Source of the DNA: AWTP1-13 sp963832445
GTDB lineage: Bacteria > Pseudomonadota > Alphaproteobacteria > Rhizobiales > Hyphomicrobiaceae
Assembly: GCA_963832445.1 (NCBI GenBank)
Contig: CAWHUM010000011.1
Span: 124,001 to 188,000 of the forward strand
Direction: 5' to 3'
Length of the DNA stretch: 64,000 nucleotides
Shown: in pieces, positions 1 through 8,315 of the stretch
Position numbering within the stretch: position 1 is the stretch's first letter
Layout: every line of letters starts with the position of its first letter
The notes under the pieces: model-generated
Databases searched by the model: none
What the model was told of the DNA's origin: nothing
Seen by the model: only the letters and a program-made list of their open reading frames with translations
Made by a program: the position numbers and the translations under genes

Positions 1-563
1 TATTTGCCCGCGCGCTCGAGGCTTGCCGGATGCGTGCCGCCGATCCACAGCGGCGGCCCGCCCGGCCGGTGCGGCATCGGCCCCAGGACCGCGCCTTCGA
101 CCTTCCATAGGCCGTCCCAGTCGACCGGCTTGCCGCTCCACAGCGCGCGGCACAGTCGCAGGCCCTCGAGCAGGCGCCCGACGCGCTTCTCGAACGGCAC
201 GCCGGCCGCCGCGAATTCGGCGCGGATGTTCGGCAGGTCGGCGGCGATGCCGACGCCCAGGATCAGCCGCCCCTCGGCGATCTGGTCGAGCGTTGCGACC
301 TGATGTGCCATCACTACCGGATTGCGCAGCGCCGGCAGCAGTACGGCGGTGCCGAGCTCGGCGCGACGCACGCGCGCGGCGACAGCCGCCAGCAGGGTCA
401 GCGGCTCGTGGCGCGGCCGTGCCAGCAGGGAGTCGCCGGCCCAGATGGAGTCGAAGCCCAGGTTCTCCGCCCGCTCCGCCAGGGCCAGAAGCGTGCTGGC
501 CTGCGGCTGCCCGGCCATGATCTGCTCGCGGGTCGGCAGCAGGTATCCCAAACGTGGTGCCAC
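1..563 (-). CDS. LLM-class flavin-dependent oxidoreductase (partial, C-terminus off the left edge)
   Basis: This is a luciferase-like monooxygenase (F420- or FMN-dependent TIM barrel). About 187 N-terminal residues are present and the frame runs off the window. The visible sequence begins VAPRLGYLLPTREQIMAGQP and continues with AERAENLGFDSIWAGDS, HQVATLDQIAEGR and LILGVGIA, all typical of the N-terminal half of the family. A GTG at 563 is the chosen start, because a purine-rich GGGAGGGAGGA lies just upstream and family members begin at this point. It is read away from recR. The substrate cannot be told from this part. Confidence 0.8.
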   Translation of the reverse strand, partial: MAPRLGYLLPTREQIMAGQPQASTLLALAERAENLGFDSIWAGDSLLARPRHEPLTLLAAVAARVRRAELGTAVLLPALRNPVVMAHQVATLDQIAEGRLILGVGIAADLPNIRAEFAAAGVPFEKRVGRLLEGLRLCRALWSGKPVDWDGLWKVEGAVLGPMPHRPGGPPLWIGGTHPASLERAGK

Positions 564-621
564 GTCCTCCCTCCCACGCTGCGACAACAGCACTGCGGGT
601 GCAGATGTTACACCAGGACGC

Positions 622-1233
622 TCACAGCGTGCGCCGGCTCTTGATGGCGGCGGCCAGCGTGCCTTCATCGAGATAGTCGAGCTCGCCGCCGATCGGCACG
701 CCCTGCGCCAGCCGCGTCACGGTCACGCCGTGGCCCTGCAGTTGCTCGGTGAGGTAGTGGGCGGTCGATTGGCCCTCCACCGTGGCGTTGAGGGCGAGCA
801 GCACCTCTTTCACCGGCGGAACAGTGCGCTCGATCAGCTTGCCGATGTTGAGCTCACCCGGCCCCACCCCGTCGAGCGGCGACAGATGCCCGCCCAGGAC
901 ATGATAGAGGCCGTTCACCACGCCGGCTCGCTCCAGCGCCCACAGATCGCCGATCTCCTCCACCACCACGATCAGCGCCTGGTCGCGCTGTGGGTCGCGG
1001 CAGATGCTGCACGGGCTGACGGTATCGATATTGCCGCAGTTGGTGCAGGCGACGATCTTGACGGCCGCCTCGGCCATCGCTGCTGCCAACGGCTCGAGCA
1101 GGTCGGTGCGCTTCTTGAGCAGCGTCAGCGCCGCCTTGCGCGCCGAGCGGTGGCCGAGCCCCGGCAGCCGCGCCAGCAGCGCGATCAGCCGCTCGATCTC
1201 CGGGCCTGCGGTTTGCTTTGCCATCAACTGCAT
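622..1233 (-). CDS. recR: Recombination mediator protein RecR
   Basis: RecR acts with RecF and RecO to load RecA on gapped DNA. The protein is about 203 residues. It has an N-terminal helix-hairpin-helix (LARLPGLGHRSARKAA), a four-Cys zinc finger (CTNCGNIDTVSPCSIC, about residues 64-79) and a Toprim domain starting at ALIVVVEEIGDLWALE. The C-terminus TRLAQGVPIGGELDYLDEGT is the usual RecR ending. Start: ATG at 1233 has AGGG six bases upstream; an ATG three codons further in (1224, MAKQT) matches many homologues and is equally possible. It is the last gene of the dnaX-ybaB-recR block. Confidence 0.95.
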   Translation of the reverse strand: MQLMAKQTAGPEIERLIALLARLPGLGHRSARKAALTLLKKRTDLLEPLAAAMAEAAVKIVACTNCGNIDTVSPCSICRDPQRDQALIVVVEEIGDLWALERAGVVNGLYHVLGGHLSPLDGVGPGELNIGKLIERTVPPVKEVLLALNATVEGQSTAHYLTEQLQGHGVTVTRLAQGVPIGGELDYLDEGTLAAAIKSRRTL

Positions 1234-1239
1234 CCTGTT

Positions 1240-1360
1240 CCCTCTCCCCACTCTTCCGTGGGGAGAGGGCTAGGGTGAGGGGCAGCCACTAACGCCGACG
1301 CCGGAGCAAGTTTCGGCCCCTCACCCCAACCCTCTCCCCGTAAGGACGGGGAGAGGGAGA
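1240..1360. repeat. Intergenic palindrome family A, inverted pair
   Basis: Two copies of a roughly 43-bp element with a CCCTCTCCCC...GGGGAGAGGG hairpin and a TAGGGTGAGGGGC tail face each other (1240-1283 and 1316-1360) between recR and ybaB. The same element recurs at 47898-48012 (again an inverted pair) and 61811-61851 (single copy). It is non-coding and able to form strong stem-loops in the transcript. Confidence 0.8.
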
Positions 1361-1364
1361 CCCA

Positions 1365-1685
1365 CTAGAACAGCTTGAGGCCCGGCGGCAATTGCAGCCC
1401 GCCGGTTACCTCCTGCATCTTCGCCTGCACGGCCGTCTCGGCCTTAGCTTTGGCGTCCTGGAAGGCGGCGAGGATCAGATCCTCCAGCATCTCGCCTTCC
1501 TCGGGCTTGATGAGGCTGCGGTCGATGGCGATGCCGCGCGCCTCCATTTTGCCGTTGAGCTTGACCTTGACGAGGCCGCCGCCCGACTGGCCCTCCACCT
1601 CGAGAGCGGCCAGATCCTCCTGCAGCTTCTGCATGCGGCCTTGGATCTCGCCGGCCTGCTTCATCAGTTTCATGATGTCTTTCAT
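1365..1685 (-). CDS. ybaB: YbaB/EbfC family nucleoid-associated protein
   Basis: This is a small DNA-binding protein of 106 residues, normal for the family. It has the usual N-terminal helix MKDIMKLMKQAGEIQGRMQ, a central strand region GGLVKVKLNGKMEARGIAID, and a C-terminal helix ending in a Gly/Pro-rich tail (GGLQLPPGLKLF). It sits between dnaX and recR on the same strand, an order conserved across proteobacteria. YbaB is believed to bind DNA as a dimer; its exact role is unclear. Confidence 0.95.
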   Translation of the reverse strand: MKDIMKLMKQAGEIQGRMQKLQEDLAALEVEGQSGGGLVKVKLNGKMEARGIAIDRSLIKPEEGEMLEDLILAAFQDAKAKAETAVQAKMQEVTGGLQLPPGLKLF

Positions 1686-1747
1686 AGCCGCTCCTAAGAG
1701 GTGAGTGGTGAGAGGGCGAGTGGTGAGGATCGTGTCGAAACCTCACC

Positions 1748-3502
1748 TCACCCTGTTCCGGTGTCGTCGGTCTTGGAAGCCGGCAGTTGCTCGACGCGCG
1801 TGATCTCCGCGTCCGGGAACTGTTTCAGCACGGCCGCAACGGCCGGATGCTCCTTCAAGGCGCTGATCTCCGCTGCCTTGCGCGCGCGCTCGACCTCTCC
1901 CAGCGGCGCTTCGCCCGGCTTGTTACTGAGCGCCACCATCCAGCGACTGCCGGTCCAGGCGTTCAGCTTCTCTCGCAGCTCGTTGGCCAGCTCCTTCGGC
2001 GCCCCGGGCAGCAGATGCAATTCGATGCTGCCTGCGGGATCGAAATTGACGAGGCTCACATGCTCCTCGAGATGCACCTTGAGCTTCGCCTCGCGGTGCT
2101 TGCCCGCCAGCTCGACGACCTGCGGGAACGAGCGCACGACCGGCAGCGAGGCGGGCGCATAGTCGAGCGGGGCCTCGGCATCGTCGGGGGAGCTGTCGTC
2201 GCCGGTGTCGGCGTCGGCCAGGTTCGCCGGCGCCGTCGAAGGGACGCGGCTTTCGGACGGCGTGGCTGCCTTGCCGCTGCGCGAACCGACAGCATCACCG
2301 CCCAGCGCCTTGATTATCTCCTCGGGCGGAGGCAGGTCCGCGGTGTAGGCGAGGCGGATCAGCACCATCTCCGCAGCGGCGGTCTGGTCGGGCGCGTTGG
2401 CAGCTTCCTCCAGTCCCTTGAGCAGCATCTGCCAGGCGCGCGACAGGATCGCCATCGACAGCCGGCCGCCCAGCTCGGCCGCGCGACGGCGCTCCTCGCT
2501 CGGCAGCCCATCACCGGCAGCATCGGCCCCCAGCGTCTTGGTGCGCGTTACGGCGTGGACGCACTCGGCGAGGTCTGCCAGCACCTGCTGCGGCTCGGCG
2601 CCGTCCTTGTGCAGGCCGCCAAATTGGCGCAAGGCGTCGCCGGCGTTGCCGCCGAATAGAACCTCGAGGAGGTCGAAGATGCGGCCGCGATCGGCGAGGC
2701 CCAGCATGGCGCGGACGGGCGCGGCGGCGACCTTGCCGGAGCCCATGGCGAGCGCCTGATCGAGCAGGGAGAGTCCGTCGCGCACCGAGCCTTCGGCGGC
2801 GCGCGCGATCAGCAGCAGGGCATCGTCCTCGGCCGTGCCGCCTTCCTTGCCGACGATTTTGCGGAAATGCTCGGCCAGCACCGGCACCTCGACGCGGCGC
2901 AGATCGAAGCGCTGGCAGCGCGACAGTACCGTCACCGGCACCTTGCGCACCTCGGTGGTGGCGAAGATGAACTTCACGTGCTCGGGCGGCTCCTCCAGCG
3001 TCTTGAGCAGCGCGTTGAAAGCACCCTTGGAGAGCATGTGCACCTCGTCGATCAGGTACACCTTGTAGCGCGCGACCAGGGGCCGATAGCGCGCGCTCTC
3101 GATGATCTCGCGCATATTGTCGACGCCGGTGTTGGAGGCCGCATCCATCTCCAGCACGTCGGGATGGCGGCCCTCCATGATCTCGGCGCAGTGGCGGCCG
3201 AACTCGGGCATGTCGAAGGTCGGCTTGTCCACGCCCTCGCGCTCGTAGTTGAGCGCGCGCGAGAGGATGCGTGCCGTGGTGGTCTTGCCGACGCCCCGTA
3301 CGCCGGTCAGCATGTAGCCCTGCGCAATGCGATCGGTGGCGAACGCATTCCTCAACGTCGTCACCATCGCCTGCTGCCCGATCAGGTCGTCGAAGGTAGC
3401 CGGACGATACTTGCGGGCCAGCACGACGTAGGGGGCGGCCTTCTCGGGCCCCGCGCCGCTGTCTGCGTTTGCTTTGTCGGCTGCTGGTTTCTTCTTGGCC
3501 AT
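1748..3502 (-). CDS. dnaX: DNA polymerase III subunit gamma/tau
   Basis: This is the clamp-loader ATPase subunit, 584 residues. The N-terminal AAA+ domain begins ARKYRPATFDDLIGQ. Walker A is GVRGVGKTTTARIL (about residues 67-80), Walker B is YLIDEVHML, sensor 1 is FIFATTEVRKVP and the arginine-finger region is SRCQRFDLRR. The zinc-knuckle region keeps only one Cys (FGRHCAEIMEGRHPDV), the usual alphaproteobacterial form. The C-terminal third (from about residue 400) is Pro/Ala/Asp-rich and then resembles the tau C-terminus. The SRP RNA lies upstream on the same strand, with ybaB and recR downstream. No programmed slippery site for a shorter gamma form was obvious. Confidence 0.97.
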   Translation of the reverse strand: MAKKKPAADKANADSGAGPEKAAPYVVLARKYRPATFDDLIGQQAMVTTLRNAFATDRIAQGYMLTGVRGVGKTTTARILSRALNYEREGVDKPTFDMPEFGRHCAEIMEGRHPDVLEMDAASNTGVDNMREIIESARYRPLVARYKVYLIDEVHMLSKGAFNALLKTLEEPPEHVKFIFATTEVRKVPVTVLSRCQRFDLRRVEVPVLAEHFRKIVGKEGGTAEDDALLLIARAAEGSVRDGLSLLDQALAMGSGKVAAAPVRAMLGLADRGRIFDLLEVLFGGNAGDALRQFGGLHKDGAEPQQVLADLAECVHAVTRTKTLGADAAGDGLPSEERRRAAELGGRLSMAILSRAWQMLLKGLEEAANAPDQTAAAEMVLIRLAYTADLPPPEEIIKALGGDAVGSRSGKAATPSESRVPSTAPANLADADTGDDSSPDDAEAPLDYAPASLPVVRSFPQVVELAGKHREAKLKVHLEEHVSLVNFDPAGSIELHLLPGAPKELANELREKLNAWTGSRWMVALSNKPGEAPLGEVERARKAAEISALKEHPAVAAVLKQFPDAEITRVEQLPASKTDDTGTG

Positions 3503-3524
3503 GCCGGGCTGCTGCGCGCTCCAA

Positions 3525-3672
3525 CGTCATCCCCGCGGAGGCGGGGACCCAAGTCACCGGGCTTCACGGGGCTCGGAAATGCAGAGCACCTTCATTGCCA
3601 GGGTGGGCGCAAAACGCCTAGCACACCCGGGCGGCGACGTGATCTGGATGCCCGCCTCCGCGGGCATGACGA
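3525..3672. repeat. REP-like palindrome family B, inverted pair
   Basis: CGTCATCCCCGCGGAGGCGG (from 3525) and its inverted counterpart ending GCGGGCATGACG (3646-3672) flank about 95 bp between dnaX and the SRP RNA. Related paired copies occur at 13196-13286, 43568-43676, 47280-47366 and 51381-51467, with a single copy near 61738-61780. The paired, oppositely facing arrangement is that of REP/BIME elements. Confidence 0.8.
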
Positions 3673-3678
3673 CTGAGT

Positions 3679-3778
3679 GGGAGGCTGGACAACGACCCGC
3701 ATCTGGCTCGTTAGGGCTGCTTCCTTCCGGACCTGACCCGGTTGGCGAGGGACACGTCCGCCGCCAACCTCCCGGGCG
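3679..3778 (-). ncRNA. ffs: Signal recognition particle RNA, bacterial small (4.5S) type
   Basis: The minus strand carries the conserved SRP domain IV core GGTCAGGTCCGGAAGGAAGC (about 3716-3739). The outer arms GGGAGGTTGG (3764-3773) and CCAGCCTCCC (3679-3688) are complementary and close the hairpin, giving about 100 nt, normal for the 4.5S type. The RNA binds Ffh for co-translational targeting. Its place directly upstream of dnaX, on the same strand, is the usual alphaproteobacterial arrangement. Exact ends are estimated from pairing. Confidence 0.95.
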
Positions 3779-3902
3779 GACTATCCTACAAACGGACCCG
3801 AGATATCAACCCATGTCGTTTTGTTTGGCACGTGCACACGGAATGCATTGCGCGCCTCCTCACCCTGTGCTGATCTCCGCCCGCAAGTAGGGGAGCACGT
3901 GG

Positions 3903-4832
3903 ATGCCTACTGTCGGTGCAACGCTCATGCTTGATCGGCTGGGGCCGAAGCGGAGCGATGCTGGGTTCTTGAAATCCAAGCAGGAAGCGCCCGGCGCGCG
4001 CTACCTGATCCTGGCCGACCTGAAGCCGGTAATCCGCTCCAATCCCGAGCGGACGACCGCCAGGCTGGCTTGGTTTTCGGGCGAAGAGCTGGCGCAGTTC
4101 GGCCTGCCCACGTCGGAAGCGCTGTTCCTGGGCGTCGACAAGGCGGACAACGGCCATTTTGCGGTGGCGGTGACCGAGCATCGCACGCGCCACGTGCCGG
4201 GCGCCATCGAGAAGCTGCGGCCCATCGTCGATCTCAGATCGCTCGCCATGCAGGGCATCATGTCGCCCGAGGAGCTGTCGCTGTGCGGCCAGGCACGGGC
4301 CCTGGCGCAGTGGCACGAGAACGCCAAGTGCTGCGGCCACTGCGGCGGCACCACGCTCGTCAAGGACGGCGGCTGGCGGCGCAAGTGCTGGGCGTGCGGG
4401 CTCGAATGGTTCCCGCGCACCGATCCGGTGGTCATCATGCTGGTGACCGACGACGACCGCTGCCTGCTGGCGCACGAGCACCGCTTTGCCGAGAAGATGT
4501 ACTCGACGCTGGCGGGCTTCATCGAGCCCGGGGAGGACATCGAGCATGCCGTGCGCCGCGAGGTGCTGGAGGAAACCAATATCAAGGTGGGCGAGGTCAA
4601 GTACCACTCGAGCCAGCCCTGGCCGTTCCCCCATTCGCTGATGCTCGGCTGCATGGCCCGCGCCTTGTCGAGCGGCATCACCATCGACAGCGGGGAGATC
4701 GCCGAGGCCCGCTGGTTCTCGCGTGCCGACGTGCGGCTGATGCTCGAGCGCAAGCACCCCGATGGACTGAACGTGCCGGGCAAGCAGGCCATTGCCAACG
4801 CCCTGATCCAGACCTTTGTCGATGCAGCCTGA
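3903..4832 (+). CDS. nudC: NAD(+) diphosphatase NudC (Nudix hydrolase)
   Basis: NudC hydrolyses NADH/NAD+ to NMN(H) and AMP and can remove NAD caps from RNA. The protein is 309 residues. A four-Cys zinc ribbon (CCGHCGG ... CWACG, about residues 141-164) precedes the Nudix box GFIEPGEDIEHAVRREVLEE (about 206-225). It is followed by SQPWPFPHSLM, the NudC-type signature that separates it from other Nudix enzymes. GGGAG lies 8 bases before the ATG. It stands alone on the plus strand, divergent from the SRP-dnaX block. Confidence 0.95.
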   Translation: MPTVGATLMLDRLGPKRSDAGFLKSKQEAPGARYLILADLKPVIRSNPERTTARLAWFSGEELAQFGLPTSEALFLGVDKADNGHFAVAVTEHRTRHVPGAIEKLRPIVDLRSLAMQGIMSPEELSLCGQARALAQWHENAKCCGHCGGTTLVKDGGWRRKCWACGLEWFPRTDPVVIMLVTDDDRCLLAHEHRFAEKMYSTLAGFIEPGEDIEHAVRREVLEETNIKVGEVKYHSSQPWPFPHSLMLGCMARALSSGITIDSGEIAEARWFSRADVRLMLERKHPDGLNVPGKQAIANALIQTFVDAA

Positions 4833-4962
4833 AATGCCACGTGACCGCGGCTTGCGGTCGTTGCGCCAACCCATTGCCACCATGCGCCGCTAGCATTGAC
4901 GCCTCGGCTGCAGAGAAACCGTTACGTGGTCTGCCCACTGTCACGCCAGCTTAGAGGTTTCC

Positions 4963-6039
4963 ATGCCTCGTAAGCCGAATGCCATCGACTTCTGGCGGGG
5001 CTTTGCCCTGGTTTCGATTTTCATCAACCACGTTCCCGGCATCTCCTATGAGCGCCTGACGCACCGGAACCTGTCGATCTCGGATTCTGCAGAGCTGTTC
5101 GTATTCCTGGCGGGTTGGTCGCTCGGCCTGCTGGTCGGCAGCAGCGATGCGCAAAGAAGCCTGTCCGGCCTAGGGTTCAGGCTCGGCGGGCGTGCGGTTC
5201 AGCTCTACGCGGCGCATATCCTGATCAGCAGCCTGGCGCTGGCCCTGCTGGCCGCGACCGCATATTTCCTGGACAATCCTCTCATCCTCGACTGGCACAA
5301 CGCGTCGGCCTTCTTCCACGACCCGCAGCACGTGCAGATGGGCATCGTGCTGCTCACGCATCAGCTCGGCTACTTCGACATCCTCCCGCTTTACGTGGTG
5401 CTGATGCTGGTGGCGCCGGCGTTCGCCGTGATCGATCGATTGGCGCGCCCCCTGCTCGTGCCATTGTCGCTCGCACTCTACTTCGCCTCGCTTGTCGTGC
5501 CGTTCACGGCTCCGACGTGGCCGGTTGAGGGGCAGTGGTTCTTCAATCCTTTCACCTGGCAGGCGATCTTCGTGCTCGGCTTCGCCCTCTCGCGCGACCA
5601 AGGGCTCGGCGCTGTTGTGCGGCGCAACATCACGCCGATCCGCTATGTTGCGGCGCCTATCGTTTTCATCGCGGCCGTGCTGGTGCTGTTCAACTGGTTT
5701 CCCGATCCGACCAGGCTACCCGAGCCGCGCCTGCTTTTTCTCAATGGCAAGAGCTTTCTGACCCCCATGCGGCTGCTGCAGTTCCTGGCCCTGGCCGCCG
5801 TTTTTTCCGCCGCCTTCCCGCTGATTTTGCGCCTCGTGCCATGGTTAGCGGAGCCGATGTCCATTCTCGGACGCAACTCGCTCAACGTATTTTGCGTGGG
5901 ATCGCTGCTAAGCCTCAGCGGGCAAATCGTTCGTTTCCTCTACGCGGGCTCTGTTGCAGTTGATACCATCATAGTAATGGTTGGGATCGGCTTGTTGTGG
6001 CTGACCGCATGGTTGTCGGAATGGCGAGAACGACAATAG
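4963..6039 (+). CDS. OpgC-domain membrane acyltransferase
   Basis: This is a polytopic inner-membrane protein of 358 residues related to OpgC, which succinylates osmoregulated periplasmic glucans. The N-terminal IDFWRGFALVSIFINHVPG carries the Arg and His seen in OpgC and acyltransferase-3 proteins, and about ten hydrophobic segments follow. AGAGG precedes the ATG. The stop overlaps the start of a downstream SGNH hydrolase, so the two are probably translated together and may act on the same extracytoplasmic glycan. The family is clear; the substrate is inferred. Confidence 0.85.
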   Translation: MPRKPNAIDFWRGFALVSIFINHVPGISYERLTHRNLSISDSAELFVFLAGWSLGLLVGSSDAQRSLSGLGFRLGGRAVQLYAAHILISSLALALLAATAYFLDNPLILDWHNASAFFHDPQHVQMGIVLLTHQLGYFDILPLYVVLMLVAPAFAVIDRLARPLLVPLSLALYFASLVVPFTAPTWPVEGQWFFNPFTWQAIFVLGFALSRDQGLGAVVRRNITPIRYVAAPIVFIAAVLVLFNWFPDPTRLPEPRLLFLNGKSFLTPMRLLQFLALAAVFSAAFPLILRLVPWLAEPMSILGRNSLNVFCVGSLLSLSGQIVRFLYAGSVAVDTIIVMVGIGLLWLTAWLSEWRERQ

Positions 6040-6821
6040 GCACCGGCATTGGCGCCGTCGTCGCGGCGGCTGGCGCGCTGGCAATGGTGAGCGCGGTACT
6101 GGCGCAGACATTGCCGCCGCCGGAGCTGCCGCCGATCGCCAAGGAGTGCGGCGAGGCCCGCGCGAGCGACGCGCCCCTGCCCAACAGCACGGTCGCCCTT
6201 CAGCAGCGCAAGAAGATCAAGATTCTGGCGATCGGGGCGTCGTCGACAGCGGTTCTCGGCATGGGACGCGGTGGGTCTCCGCCGCTGCTCGAACGCATCC
6301 TGGAGCGGACCATCAAGGGCCTCGACGTCGAGATCATCAATCGCGGCTTCTCGGGCGAACTCGCCGAGGCTGCGGGCGAGCGGCTCAAGATCGAGGTGGC
6401 GCTCAATCATCCCGACATCGTGCTCTGGCAGGTGGGCACCAACGACGCATTTGCCCACGTGCCCGTCGAGGACTTCCAGCTCGCCGTCAGCAACGCCGTG
6501 CGCTGGCTCAAGGTGCACAAGATCGATGTGATCCTGGTCGGCCTGCACTACATGAAGAAGCTGGCCCAGGACGAGCACTATCAGGCCATCCGCGCCAGTC
6601 TGCGCAAGGTCGCGAGCTCGGAGAACGTGTTGCGCATCGGACGCTACGAGGCAATGGAGGTATTGGCCCGCACGATGCAGGTCGGCGGGCAGCTCGAGCC
6701 ACAGGATTTCGGGCTAACCGAGGTCGGCTACAACTGCATGGCCCAATACATCGCGCGCACGATTACCGTTGGCCTGTTCGCCAAGCCGCCCAGGAACGTG
6801 CCCCCGCCCCCGGCGCAGTAG
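6021..6821 (+). CDS. Exported SGNH/GDSL-type hydrolase
   Basis: Residues 1-28 or so form a signal peptide or anchor. Block I (ILAIGASSTAVLGMG) has the nucleophile Ser, a Gly follows in IINRGFSGELAEAAGER, and block III is WQVGTNDAF with the Asn. In block V the usual D-x-x-H reads DFGLTEVGY, so Leu stands where the catalytic His is expected. A Ser-His-less form or a shifted block is possible. The start is placed at ATG 6021 (MARTTIG), 19 bases inside the OpgC-like gene; GTG 5997 and ATG 6009 are alternatives. A role in trimming acyl groups from the glycan modified by the neighbour is inference. Confidence 0.75.
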   Translation: MARTTIGTGIGAVVAAAGALAMVSAVLAQTLPPPELPPIAKECGEARASDAPLPNSTVALQQRKKIKILAIGASSTAVLGMGRGGSPPLLERILERTIKGLDVEIINRGFSGELAEAAGERLKIEVALNHPDIVLWQVGTNDAFAHVPVEDFQLAVSNAVRWLKVHKIDVILVGLHYMKKLAQDEHYQAIRASLRKVASSENVLRIGRYEAMEVLARTMQVGGQLEPQDFGLTEVGYNCMAQYIARTITVGLFAKPPRNVPPPPAQ

Positions 6822-6845
6822 AGCGCTGTTGCCATGCCGCTAGAG

Positions 6846-8066
6846 CTATCCGCGCTGGGCGGCCTTGAAACCCGCCGACACCGCCTCCTCCTCAGAGCAG
6901 AACCAGCGCTCGCCACGGGCCTTCTGCACGCGGGCGCGGTCGTACTCGGGAGACCACGGCAGGACATAGGTGCGCGCCGCCCCGGCGATCTGCCCCTTGA
7001 TGGGACAGCCCTCTGGGGCGCGCCGTTTGGCCTCCTCCCATAGCTTGGCGCGGTAGGCGGCAGGACGCTCGACATCGCCGGCCCACAGGCCAGCCTTGGC
7101 GGCGCGCGCTTCGCGTTCCTGGCTAGCGTAGCGCGCCAGGAAGCCGCCGCCGGCGAACACATAGCCCTGACGCACCAGCTCGGCGCCGATATCCTTGTCG
7201 CCGGCGGCGCATTGGCCGGGCACGTAGCCGGCATCACCGCTGGTGCTGGAGGCCAAGGTACAGGCGACATTGCGGCCGCTGACGAGGCGCGACAGTGCCG
7301 CCTCCGCGGCACCGCTGCAGCGCCATCCTCGGGCGGCCGTTCCGCAGCGCTGCTCGGCCTCGGGCGCGTCGATACCCGTCAGCTTCACCGTGGTGGTGCC
7401 AACGCGCAGGGTGTCGGCGCCGATGGGATAGGCCCGCCCCTGCACCGATTTACCGCCGACGAGCGGGAGGTTGGCGACGCCGGCGAGCCTGCCGAAGCCC
7501 GCCCCGCTCGCGAACCAGGCGGCGCCGCCAGCCACGACCAGCAAGGCGCCAACGGCCACGGCAGCCCGGCCGGAGAGCGCCGGCAGGCGCGGGATGCTCC
7601 AGCCCGTCGCGCGCGGCAGCATCGGCAACAGAGAGAGCATCAGCACCACGCCGATGACGAGCGTCAGCAGCGCCTCGCGATCCATCCCTAGTCCGCGCCA
7701 GCGCCCGACACCGGCGCCCAGGGCCAGGGCACCGGCGAGCGCCAGCGGCACGCCAACGGTGGGCCGCGACACCATCGCCACCAGAGGCCGCATCACGGCG
7801 CGCACCGCGTACGCGAGCAGCGCCCAGAGCCCTTGTAGCGCGAGCCCTGCCGCGCCCGCACCCGCCACTGCGCCGTCCCGGGCGGCGGAGCCTGCCGCAC
7901 GCGAGCCCGCGACCAGGGCGGCGCCGGCGGCGTTCAGGTGCTCGCCGGCGGCGCGCCGCGCAGCATGCACGCGCTCGCGCCGGGCCTCGCGCCGGTGCCT
8001 GACGGCCGTGCGGATATACTTGTGCCACTCGAAACCGCCGTCGGACTTTTTGCGCCTGGCGAACAT
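6846..8066 (-). CDS. Membrane-anchored thermonuclease-family protein
   Basis: This 406-residue protein has a basic, coiled N-terminus (RRKKSDGGFEWHKYIRTAVR) and about four hydrophobic segments between residues 75 and 190 (ALLTLVIGVVLMLSLLPML is the clearest). A staphylococcal-nuclease fold starts near residue 205: ADTLRVGTTTVKLTGIDAPE, then CSGAAEAALSRLVSG and GAELVRQGYVFA. The Arg normally in V-R-L-x-G-I-D is a Lys here (VKLTGID). The last 70 residues contain CPIKGQIAG and WFCSEEEAVSAGF, a tail common in alphaproteobacterial homologues. Nuclease activity is inferred from the fold. Confidence 0.8.
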   Translation of the reverse strand: MFARRKKSDGGFEWHKYIRTAVRHRREARRERVHAARRAAGEHLNAAGAALVAGSRAAGSAARDGAVAGAGAAGLALQGLWALLAYAVRAVMRPLVAMVSRPTVGVPLALAGALALGAGVGRWRGLGMDREALLTLVIGVVLMLSLLPMLPRATGWSIPRLPALSGRAAVAVGALLVVAGGAAWFASGAGFGRLAGVANLPLVGGKSVQGRAYPIGADTLRVGTTTVKLTGIDAPEAEQRCGTAARGWRCSGAAEAALSRLVSGRNVACTLASSTSGDAGYVPGQCAAGDKDIGAELVRQGYVFAGGGFLARYASQEREARAAKAGLWAGDVERPAAYRAKLWEEAKRRAPEGCPIKGQIAGAARTYVLPWSPEYDRARVQKARGERWFCSEEEAVSAGFKAAQRG

Positions 8067-8315
8067 GCGTGCTCTCCCCTGAGCCTTCGCGTGTCGGTTT
8101 CCGCGTCGGCAAAGCTCACGCTGAGCAACCGACCCATCAAAGCTGCTGCCGAATCGTGGCGCCGATGGGACGCCAAAATCACCGCACGATCAATCGAAAT
8201 GGCTCATCGGAGAGCGGGGCTGATGGCTGCTCCTGCGGGGGGCTTCTCGGCTTGGCACTGGCGCCCGCCAGCCCTACAGTCCCGCGCCAAGCAAGACTTT
8301 GGGGAAACGGCAGGG

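Noticed and set aside
3741..3830. Possible short coding frames across the SRP RNA region
   Set aside because: The region is explained by the conserved SRP RNA core and its pairing arms.
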